A stretch of DNA of 64,000 nucleotides from contig NW_023504022.1 in the NCBI RefSeq assembly GCF_014529535.1, forward strand, positions 1,732,986 to 1,796,985, written 5' to 3'. The stretch comes from Bradysia coprophila (Eukaryota > Arthropoda > Insecta > Diptera > Sciaridae). How positions within the stretch are numbered: position 1 is the first letter of the stretch; each line of letters starts with the position of its first letter. Positions 44,615 through 54,332 of this stretch are shown here, one piece after another. The position numbers and the translations under genes were made by a program. The notes below the pieces were generated by a model. The model did not search any database, had not been told where the DNA came from, and saw nothing but the letters and a program-made list of their open reading frames with translations.

Positions 44615-47600
44615 TCAATCGTCCCAAACTTTGGCTTCAATCCAGTCCACGTAAGAACTGACTCTTGAATAAACTCCCGGCAATTTCGATGGACAGCCTT
44701 TTCCAAATGATGTGACACCGACCACAGTAGCCAACGGTGAATTATCTAATAATTGTATTGGGCCGCCAGAATCACCTGTCGGGTAAATAAAAATGGTTTG
44801 TATTTAAGATAAGCAGATACACATTACTAAGAGCTTTTTTAAGTGCTCATAAGCTTACCTTTTGCTTTATGAGTTAAAATGTTGACATAGTGTGACAGTG
44901 TGTATTTTCAACGCACTCCAAGAACAGACAACCGAACAGACTTTATTTACTGTCTCATTGGGCTCATTATTTTGTATGGAACGTCTGTATAGTACAGTGG
45001 TATCATACCAATTATTAAAAAATTCTGTTTTTTCGCCTGTTCTTTGAGTGCATCGGTTTTTTTCATACGTTTTAAGATTCAAGTAGAAAATGGCAGACCC
45101 CACAATTCGTGCAGATTACTCCAAGAATATTATCTGTGTGTGTATTCAACACACTGCAAGCTTGAGTGATCTTAGTGACAGCTAACAAATAGAATACTAT
45201 TTTGGATGAAATTCTTTTTCCAATTTTTGTTACATATAGTTCTAAAATTTGTATGACAAAGTGTCCAGTTTCAGTACTCATGCTTAAAGCGCATTGCTGA
45301 TTTTTAGACCCGTACGAAGTACTGGGGTCTTATAGGTTTACGCATACGTTTGTAACACGTCGAATTGGACTCCCTGAGTAAGGGGAAACCTATTGTGGTT
45401 GTCTAGAGATGCCAAATCCGCGAAAAAAAAATGTCCGTCTGTCCGTCTGTCCGTCTGCACGATAACTTGAGTAAAACGCATCCGATTTTGAAAATTCTTT
45501 TTTTTTCCCGTTTGGTAATGTCAAAAGACAGGCTAAGTTCGAAGATGAGTGATTTTGGATCGACCCCTCCCGAGCTGTGGCCCAATAAGTGCTTTACGGT
45601 TTTTCGAAGATATCTCCGGACATTTAAAGGTATTTACAATACCGATCGACAAAAAAAAAGTTTATGGAAATCGGATGACCGACTCGTGAGTTAGACCCCT
45701 TGGTGTGGAACAGGCACAGGGCGGCAAGCAGTTTTTGCTTGTAGGTCGGCCACATTTGAACATATTTCGTCTGTTTTAGCTTTATTAGATAGGTATTGAC
45801 CGTACCAATCAGGAATTTTTATGAAATTATGTTCTCCGGAGCGTGAGCTAGGTCTCTTGGAGTGAGCTCTTATCTGGCTACTCGGAAGTACAGTGAACGT
45901 GGTGTATTTTGACAATATCTCGAGTAAATTATGACCGAATTACCTGAGCAATCTCCGCTTCGCTGATGACATTGTACCGATAGCAGCGAATCTAGGTCAG
46001 GCTCAGCTTATGCTACAACAGTTAAGTGAAGAGGCGAGCAAAGTTGGCCTCAAGATGAACTTATCGAAAACAAAAGTCATGACCAACATCGGGGACGATA
46101 GAGAAATCAAAATTGGTGACACTGTCATTGAACGAGTCGACAGCTATGTATATCTAGGACATAAACTGAAGTTAGGTCTGGACAACCAAACTGCAGAAAT
46201 AAGACGTAGGATTGGTCTTGCATGGGCAGCGTTCGGAAAACTCAGACTAATTTTCAAAAGCAAAATGAATAATAGTCTGAAACGCAAAGTTTTCGACACT
46301 TGTGTCCTTCCAGTGCTCACTTATGGAGCGGAAACGTTAACTTTAACAAAAGCATCCGAAGATAAATTGAGAGTGACACAAAGAGCCATGGAACGGAGTA
46401 TGCTTGGAATAACACTCAGAGACAGAATGACGAATCAATGGATTCGACAACAAACCAGGGTCGTTGATGTCATGGAAAGAATAGCATCTCTGAAATGGAG
46501 CTGGGCGGGACATATTGCAAGAAGGACAGACGAACGTTGGACCAAAAAGATCATGAACTGGCGACCATATAAAAGACGAGCTATAGGTAGACCACCAGAG
46601 AGATGGACAAACGGAATTAAGAATATTGCAGGTACAAACTGGCAGCAAATGGCAATGGATCGTACGAAATGGAAAGAAGTTGGAGAGGCCTACATCCAGC
46701 AGTGGATAGAAACAGGCTGAAAAAGAAGAAGAAGAAGAAGAAGAAGAATTTCATGAATTTTTTTTTGTTTGAAAGGTATTAACGAATGTAAAGCGTCGGT
46801 ACTATTTCCGGTCTCCTAACAAAATGGCTGCTGGCGGCCATATTGGATTTTAGTAAAATAGAAATATCTTGGGAAAAATGGTACTTACAGAGTTTCTGTT
46901 AACATGGAAATAATTTGTTATATCTGTGGGGTTTCAGTAATTCCATATATGGACATCTATATATACCTATATACAGCTATATTGAGCTATATACAGGCAT
47001 TTAGAGCTATATAATAGCAAATTCATTTGTGGAATGTTTATTTATAGTGAAATATAGGTAAATATAGCGGTATATAGCTGTTTAAATAGGAATTTATGAA
47101 ATTTGTCTTCGTACGGGGCTGTCTATATTGCCTCCGGCAATTTAGTTGTATATGATAACAAGGCAAAGAGTGGATAATGTAAGTGATTTTAAAGGGAGAA
47201 TAGTTTTTCAGCAGAGAAGAAAATGAAGTAAGAGAAATGAAGAGTTTCACATTAAAGGCTTTTGATACGAATAGGTGTTTCGTACGGGTCGGCGTTAGCT
47301 ATGTATTTTTTGTCAATTTCGATCTCGAAGAGGAAGTTGGTTTCACACTAAACCTCTCCGTGTTGCCTCCGTTTCCTTGATAGATGTGTTTAAACTTTTA
47401 ACAATAGATTACATAGTCGTCTAACATGAGCTCTATTGTTTAAAAAAAATACGTGTGTCAAGCAAACGGAGTTAGAATGAAACGATTCGCTAGATGCGTT
47501 CGTGAACAAAGTACGAGCTAAAGGTTAGCTTCAATAAAATTCAAATTCTGGAACACAGTTACGTGAATTGCTAACTAGCACTATATGTAATGTGTATATA

Positions 47601-49817
47601 AGTTAAGCTACTGAATGCATATTTATATACCTTGACAAGCATCGCGTATTCCGTCAGGATCAATTGCACAATATTGACTATCGCTGATGTGATTTTTCGG
47701 TTCTGGTCCTTCTTTTAGGTAGTCTGCCTGACAAGAACTCAGTTGTGTAGTCCGAAGGCTGGCTTTCTTCAAAACATCCGAAAGATTTCCATCTGCAACA
47801 GTTTCTCACCATAAATAAAAATCGGTGACAGCTGACAGCGTTTATGATGTTTATAACCTTCCGTTATTCCCCATCCTGTTACGATCAGTTCTTGATTCCA
47901 AGGGAGGTCATTGCTGCTGGTCCTTAGGCAAGCCGGTAAAATTCTGTTACTGAATGTTATTCGTTTTTCTAATTTGATTAGCGCAATGTCATTTTTACGC
48001 GCTTCGAAGGAGAAATGTTCATGTTTTTGGCAACTCTAGTAATAGTCGATTATCGTAGCGTTGTTTTATCCAGATACTAATACACTTTTCAAAGCATTAA
48101 CTAACCTCAACCAGCATGTTCGTCTTTTTTGCATCATTTAAGATATGCGTTCCCAATTGAACGATTTCCGGTTCCGGGTCGACACAATGAGCAGCCGTTA
48201 GTATATAGTAGTCTGAGATGATTGTTCCACCACAGCGAAACTCAATACTACCACTTAATCGATAACCTAGTGCAGCCTGTAGCGGAAATGACGAAAGATT
48301 TAGCGATGAAATGTTAACAAAAAACTCCAATTACCATCCAAGGAAACTCATTTCTCTGTGACGATTCACCAATTCTAATGCGATAGTGTGATGCAATGTC
48401 CGTGTATTCATTGCAAGCTTATTTAATAAAACATAAATACATTTCCAATTCAATTTTCATTTGAATGCAGCATTACCTAACTCAGACTTTCTTTTGTAGT
48501 CACTGCAAATGTGAGAAGAGCTGTTAAATGTTCGTAGTACAGAGAGATGATTATGATGATATGAGCGGGATAGGATGGACCCTACACTTAAACGGATTGG
48601 CGAATGATGACATAATGGTGTGTGTTGTCGATATGGTCGATATACCTTACTAGTATTAACTAATACCAGCGTATTTCGATCGTATTATGATAATGAGTCA
48701 ACTATGAAACATGAAACATCTAATTTTTGGTTCCCACATAATTGTTCATAAAAGGTGTCCCCTTAATATAAATTTCGATTGCAAAGGCAGAGGCTACAAC
48801 GGACCTCGACGTTCTTTAAAGTAAACTCCTTTGTCATAAGTACAACAATAATATCAACCTTGACTGCGTCGATGATCCGTAAGATGCCTTACGGCCAATA
48901 ATTTCTCCACAAACACCGCCAGTTCCAGTGTAGGCAAGAATTGGATGTCCACGTGACTTCAGCCAACATGTTCCACCTTCGTAGTTGGTCCAAACAAATC
49001 CAATGCAATCCAGACGCGAAAGGCATTGTGATCCACACATTTCACCCGGAATTTTCCGTTCCTCGATATTAAGCCCTGTAAAATCACAGTTTGCAGCCCA
49101 TCTGATTCGATGTGCGTCTGCCATCACCCAGCTTATGCCATCCTGTGGATTAAATTTACAAATTTCCCGAGAACGAAGGTCAAAGCCAAAATCAAAGCTC
49201 TGCAGACATATTTTTCAAAAGCCAAGCAGACACGACAGATAAGCAGTTCAGTGAAAAAAAAATTGCTTAAGTTGATTGGAAATCATATGTACTGTAAACG
49301 TAGAGTCATTTAGAACTCCTCGCGAAACTGTCAACCTCTGGGACGCTTGGTTTTCTTTTTACACGAAAATCTAACTTGACGAAAATTTTGTGTTTCTTGT
49401 CAAATTAGATTTTTCTTATAAAAATGCCAAGTGTTCCTGTTCCAACAGCTCACGAAATTATCTGTCGTCCGATCTTAACTTGTAAATATTTACCACAATA
49501 ACTTTTTCCACAGCCACGTAGCCGCAAATTCCTCCATTTTCAGCAAAGAAAGCCTTTTCATTTCCACTTTTAAAATGGCAAGTTCCCCTATTTTCGTAAG
49601 TCCACAAAAAACGAGTACATTCTGGCTTTTGAAAGCACAATCCTCCACACTCTTCACCGTTTGATCTAACTTTCCCTAGATAATTGCCGTTAAAGTCGCA
49701 GTTGTGCGCCCACTTGATACGTCCGTCTTCGCCTGACTGCCAAGGTGGTAAGTAAATCGCTTGAGCTGACCATATACCAAACGATAGAAAAACTATACAC
49801 TTGTGACTGTTGACCAT
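44615..49817 (-). CDS. Secreted PAN-PAN-trypsin serine protease
   Basis: Extracellular S1A protease zymogen. Exons: 49817-49494, 49142-48859, 48502-48477 (26 bp), 48417-48335, 48276-48106, 48035-47858, 47792-47631, 44775-44615. All phases agree and the product is 462 aa. Residues 1-20 are a signal peptide (...SFGIWSAQA). PAN/apple domain 1 (about 33-100, [17 protein letters not shown]) and domain 2 (about 115-190, [17 protein letters not shown]) are encoded by one exon each. C213 in the linker could tether to the catalytic chain (C in PACL). Catalytic residues are H269 (LTAAHC), D312 (KNDIALIKL) and S412 (QGDSGGP); D406 at the S1 site gives trypsin-like specificity. The activation site reads YR-IRIG in place of R-IVGG. 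The donor after exon 2 (AAG/GTTGAT) is weak. The last intron is 2.85 kb and holds a DINE-1-like element with an RTE insertion. ATTAAA at 44585-44580 may be the poly(A) signal. PAN exons may alternatively be separate genes. Confidence 0.82.
45308..47297 (+). mobile_element. DINE-1/Helentron-like element, copy 3, in protease intron
   Basis: Ends GACCCGTACGAA and TTCGTACGGGTC are perfect 12-bp inverted repeats. It has a (GTCY)n run at 45431-45457, GATAACTTGAGTAAAACG, and near the right a CTTCGTACGGGGCT motif directly before a stem-loop ATTGCC TCC GGCAAT (about 47129-47143). That order (motif then hairpin) parallels copy 1. A LINE fragment interrupts the interior. No target duplication seen. Confidence 0.65.
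45942..46748 (+). pseudogene. RTE-clade LINE fragment, 5'-truncated
   Basis: From 45942 the frame reads [14 protein letters not shown], the catalytic FADD box of a reverse transcriptase, and continues open to the stop at 46718. Downstream are the thumb region ([34 protein letters not shown]) and the typical RTE C terminus ([28 protein letters not shown]). The 3' end is a (GAA)n tail, usual for RTE. Upstream RT domains and the endonuclease are missing, and a stop lies at the junction, so the copy is 5'-truncated and dead though its remaining frame is intact. Flanking host-repeat sequence (GACCGAATT on the left, TTTCATGAATTTTTT on the right) is contiguous in other repeat copies; AATT may be the short target duplication. 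Confidence 0.88.
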
Positions 49818-50276
49818 GATGATTCTACCATTCGACTCGAACTAACTGATAAACACATTTAACACACATAGCTGATGATCTTAAAGCTATTTTGTATTGC
49901 GAATTACGTTTGAATAAACATTTCAGCTCGTTTATCAGCAAAATTATATGTAACAATGCTCTCTCTAGCACCTAAGCGAACTGTGACTGTTTTCATCATG
50001 GTTCGTTACTCGAGTGCATGAGTACTTTTAAGAACGCATTTCCTTCTACAACATTTTCATCACTTTATTCTGTATTTGACTATATTTTCTAGATAACGTT
50101 TTCTACAACTTCGAAAAGAGAGTAGAGATCTCAAGATACCTTTAAGTACAGCCTTCGTACGGGTCTCTCTTTACATTTTACTCTTCGAGGACTCCACATC
50201 GCTTCACAAAAATAAAGTAATCAACTTTGTTATGTGAGTAGTGAAATAAAACATCGTTTGATAGCAGAACAAAAGT
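49818..50276. other. Upstream of protease, nothing recognised
   Basis: Region 5' of the protease. Two fragments resemble repeat ends (CAATGCTCTCTCTAGCA near 49955; CCTTCGTACGGGTCT near 50152), without partner ends. No exon or clear core promoter. Confidence 0.4.
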
Positions 50277-51715
50277 AAACGAGCCATCAGAACAGTCGGA
50301 GTGTATATATATTGCGTATGTGACCCTAGTGCGTCTGTCACCCTACTTTGACCGTAAGCCTATTGCGCCGGTTAATGTAGTTAAAGTAAAATTATTATGG
50401 AATGTGTTCATCTTAGAAATTGCGCATAGCGTAATTACGAAGCCCCGTACGACGTTCCTTTCAAATGAAACAAAAATTTCAAATAGCCCTAAAATTTTAA
50501 TTTATTGAGTATAAATACACATAGGGCCCTAGTACCGGCCTTAGTCCGAGGACACAAATTTATTTTTTTTTCAACTACATTCTATTCGGCCTTTGATTAC
50601 CTTCCAAATGAAACAAAAATTACGAAAAACGGATGAAATTTGCTCGAGTTGTATGTAAAATACACATAGGGCCCTAGTACCGGCCTTAGTCCGAGGACCC
50701 AAATTTTTTTTTCAAAAACATTCTATTCGGCCTTTGATTACCTCCCAAATGAAACAAAAATTACGAAAAACGGATGAAATTTGCTCGAGTTATATGTAAA
50801 ATACACATAGGGCCGGGGTAGGGTAATCTCGCACACCACACAAATTCATGGTGTGCGAGATTCACCTCTAAGTGGTGAATCTCGCACAGTCATGACTTTT
50901 CGTTACATGTCGTAAAAGGACGCATACTATGATCGCGTGTGCGAGATTCCCCGACACCATAGGGCCCTAGTAGCGGCTTAGTCCAAGGACCCAAATTAAA
51001 TTTTTTTTCAACAACATTCTATTCGGCCTTCCATTACCTTCTAAATGAAACAATAATTACGACATACGGATGAAATTTACTCGAGTTGTATGTAAAATAC
51101 ACATAGGGCCCTAGTAGCGGCCTTAGTCCGAGGACTCAAATTAATTTTTTTTTTCAACAACATTCTATTCGGCCTTCCATTACCTTCTAAATGAAACAAT
51201 AATTACGACAAACGGATGAAATTTACTCGAGTTGTATGTAAAATACACATAGGGCCCTAGTAGCTTTTCACTTCTAAGGCCCTAACTCACGGTCCACTCA
51301 CCCGATTTAAAAAAAACTTTTTTTTCCTGGATTGGTATTGACAATACCTATCATTTGCCGTGTCATTTACATTTCCATCGTTTGTTTTGCCATAAATATC
51401 ACCAAAAGACCTTAAATCACTTAGGTGGCCCTAACTCACGAAGGGCCGACCCGAATATGCCCATCTTCGAACTTAGCCCCATCTTCGAACTTAGCCTCAC
51501 TATTTCGACTATCTTTCAGGAAAAAAAAATTTTGAAATCGTATTTGATTTACTTAAGATATCGACGTGACGGACAGACGGACAGACAAAATTTTTATTGC
51601 GGATTCGTCATCTATGAACATAGGCAAACACTTTGCCCTTACCGTCTGCTTCGAATTCCATCAATTACACACGGCATCGTAATCCTATAAGCCCCTTTGT
51701 ACTTCGTACGGGGCT
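50277..51715 (-). mobile_element. DINE-1/Helentron-like element, copy 4
   Basis: Reverse orientation. It has AACGAGCCATCAGAACAGTC at the left and ATTGCGCATAGCGTAATT followed by ACGAAGCCCCGTACGACG. The ~145-bp tandem repeat lies at about 50500-51265 (units marked by ATACACATAGGGCC), followed by the GTCACGTCGATATCTTA-type block in reverse, the GTCY run near 51570, and ACTTCGTACGGGGCT at the right end. A 144-bp MITE interrupts one tandem unit. Confidence 0.65.
50815..50958. mobile_element. 144-bp MITE, GGYGTMGGGKAAT family, 8-bp TSD
   Basis: Ends GGGGTAGGGTAATCTCGCAC and GTGCGAGATTCCCCGACACC. Perfect target duplication ATAGGGCC at 50807-50814 and 50959-50966. The empty site is visible in neighbouring tandem units, which read CACATAGGGCCCTAG. 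Same family as 11059-11283. Confidence 0.92.
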
Positions 51716-52332
51716 AAAAACAAAAACAAATTGAGTAGGAACTAGGTCACACCTTTTGGACGGGTCAGATCCCTTGAAGACTATTTTTGCAATGTTATTT
51801 TGATCAACTTATTTTTCATTCTTAAACTTCCGAAGCGGCTACTATCACCGATACAAAAATTTACATTCTAATTTATTTTTTCATATGCTATAAATTAACT
51901 TCAATCGGTTATCAGCTCTCGAAGAGTAAACCTAAACATCTTTGCCGAATCAAGGTCATTCAGTCAGTGACGAGCTGTGAAAGAGTAAACATCTCTGCCA
52001 AAACAAGGACGTACTTTAGTCGGTGATTGGCTGTCGAAGAGTAAACATCTCTGCCAAAACAAGGACGTATTTTAGTCGGAGTTCAGCTGTCGACGAGTAA
52101 ACATCTCTGTCAAAACAAGGACGTACTTTAGTCGGAGTTCAGCTGTCGACGAGTAAACATCTCTGCCAAAACAAGGACGTACTTTATTCGGTGATTGGCT
52201 GCCGAAGAGTAAACATCTCTGCCAAAAACAAGGACGTATTTTAGTCGGAGTTCAGCTGTCGCCGAGTAAACATCTCTGCCAAAACAGTGACACATACTTT
52301 AGTCGTTGATTTGCTCTCAAAGAGTGAACATA

Positions 52333-53034
52333 CAGTTTGTTCATTTCATTTTTCACAGTTTCTAAAGATTGTCGATATGTCAGAGTTTTTAATGTACCCA
52401 GTCAATTAAGTTCTTCCCAAATTGCGCAATATTTGAATTCGCGATAGAAATTTTAAATTTTGCGCCAAAAATTCATAATTTAGGAAGAACTTAATCCGTC
52501 GGGAAAATGGTATTTTTTTAATAATTTATTTTGGTTCTACAACCAAAATAAAAAATATTCGCATCATTAGAAACAATTTAAAACGAACGAATTTTTTTAT
52601 AAATTCATTTCTAAATTATTTCTCACTCGAACCAAACGAAACGACATTTTTGTTAATGCTGTCTAGGAAACTGTCAGCAGACTGTCAGCAGGCAGTAAGT
52701 TGCTAACACCAATACACGTATACAAATACAAATTGAAATGTCATGAATATAAAGCGATACCATAGCCGTACTAAAAAAAAGTCGATACATTTTGTTGACA
52801 CAGTGTTTCGGCGTTTTTTAAAACAGAAAATGTTGTGAGTTTTGATTTCACTTTTAGCCACCTAAAAATGCGTTTTTTCCATATATCGTTGAACAACTTT
52901 TGTCTTAAAATAAGTCAACGAATCGAATGAATCAAAAAAATTAATACAAATTTTTGATTTTCCTGACGGATTGACTGGGTACATTTAAAACTCTGACATA
53001 TCTAAAACTGTGTAAAAATGACATGAACAAACTG
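52333..53034. mobile_element. Mariner-like nonautonomous element in the satellite
   Basis: Starts CAGTTTGTTCATTTCATTTT and ends ATGACATGAACAAACTG, flanked by TA (52331-52332; 53035-53036). Long inverted arms include ATGTCAGAGTTTTTAATGTA / TACATTTAAAACTCTGACAT and CCCAGTCAAT. An inner hairpin (TTAAGTTCTTCCC ... GGAAGAACTTAA, 52407-52492) and an AT-rich core follow. No transposase. The satellite resumes directly on both sides. Confidence 0.85.
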
Positions 53035-54051
53035 TATATGCCAAAACAAGGACGTACTTTAGTCGGAGTTCAGCTGTCGACGAGTAAACATCTCTGCCAA
53101 AACAAGGACGTACTTTAGTCGGTGATTGGCTGTCGAAGAGTAAACATCTCTGCCAAAACAAGGACGTACTTTAGTCGGAGTTCAGCTGTCGACGAGTAAA
53201 CATCTCTGCCAAAACAAGGACGTACTTTAGTCGGAGTTCAGCTGTCGACGAGTAAACATATCTGCCAAAACAAGGACGTACTTCAGTGGGTGATTGGCTG
53301 TCAAAGAGTAAATATCTTTGCCAAAACAAGGACGTACTTTAGGCGGAGTTCAGCTGTCGACGAGTAAACATACTCGAGGACGTACTTTAGTCGGAGTTCA
53401 GCTGTCGACGAGTTGACATCTCTGCCAAAACAAGGACGTACTTTAGTCGGAGTTCAGCTGTCGACGAGTAAACATCTCTGTCAAAACAAGGACGTACTTT
53501 AGTCGGAGTTCAGCTGTCGACGAGTAAACATCTCTGTCAAAACAAGGACGTACTTTAGTCGGAGTTCAGCTGTCGACGAGTAAACATATCTGCCAAAACA
53601 AGGACGTACTTCAGTGGGTGATTGGCTGTCAAAGAGTAAATATCTTTGCCAAAACAAGGACGTACTTTAGGCGGAGTTCAGCTGTCGACGAGTAAACATA
53701 CTCGAGGACGTACTTTAGTCGGAGTTCAGCTGTCGACGAGTTGACATCTCTGCCAAAACAAGGACGTACTTTAGTCGGAGTTCAGCTGTCGACGAGTAAA
53801 CATCTCTGTCAAAACAAGGACGTACTTTAGTCGGAGTTCAGCTGTCGACGAGTAAACATCTCTGCCAAAACAAGGACGTACTTTAGTCGGTGATTGGCTG
53901 TCGAATTGTAAACATCTATGCCAAAAACAAGGACGTATTTTAGTCGGAGTTCAGCTGTCGCCGAGTAAACATCTCTGCCAAAACAGTGACATACTTTAGT
54001 CGGTGATTTGCCCTCAAAGAGTAAACATCTCTGCCAAAACAAGGACGTATT

Positions 54052-54332
54052 TAGGCATGTTCGATAATTCATTCGATTGATAAAATATCGATTATTTCCT
54101 TAGAATCGATTATCGATATTTTCAAAAAATCAATATCAATCGAATGTTTTATCGATAACCGAAAATATCGATTGATAATGGTAAATATCGACTGATAAAT
54201 CGATAAATAGTGACTGATAATTCGATTATCAATCAATATCTATCGATTATCGATAAAACATTCGATTGATATAGTATCGATTATTTGGAAATTTTATCAT
54301 CGACTGATGATATTTTTCAGCGAACATGCCTA
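54052..54332. mobile_element. 281-bp hAT-like MITE rich in ATCGAT
   Basis: Ends TAGGCATGTTCG and CGAACATGCCTA. Perfect 8-bp target duplication GACGTATT at 54044-54051 and 54333-54340, and the empty site (GGACGTATTTTAGTCGG) is the local satellite monomer. The body contains nine ATCGAT motifs, three within TATCGATA, and many CGATT/AATCG repeats. Confidence 0.93.

Noticed and set aside
49458..49817. PAN-domain frame as a stand-alone secreted protein
   Set aside because: A consensus donor at 49493 (GTG/GTAAAT) and matching phase to the next PAN exon favour a multi-exon gene; the stand-alone reading remains possible.
53827..54072. Open frame through the 56-bp satellite with a repeated peptide (KYVLVF-like motifs)
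   Set aside because: It follows the monomer sequence, is broken by normal monomer variants and a transposon, and has no start or splice context.
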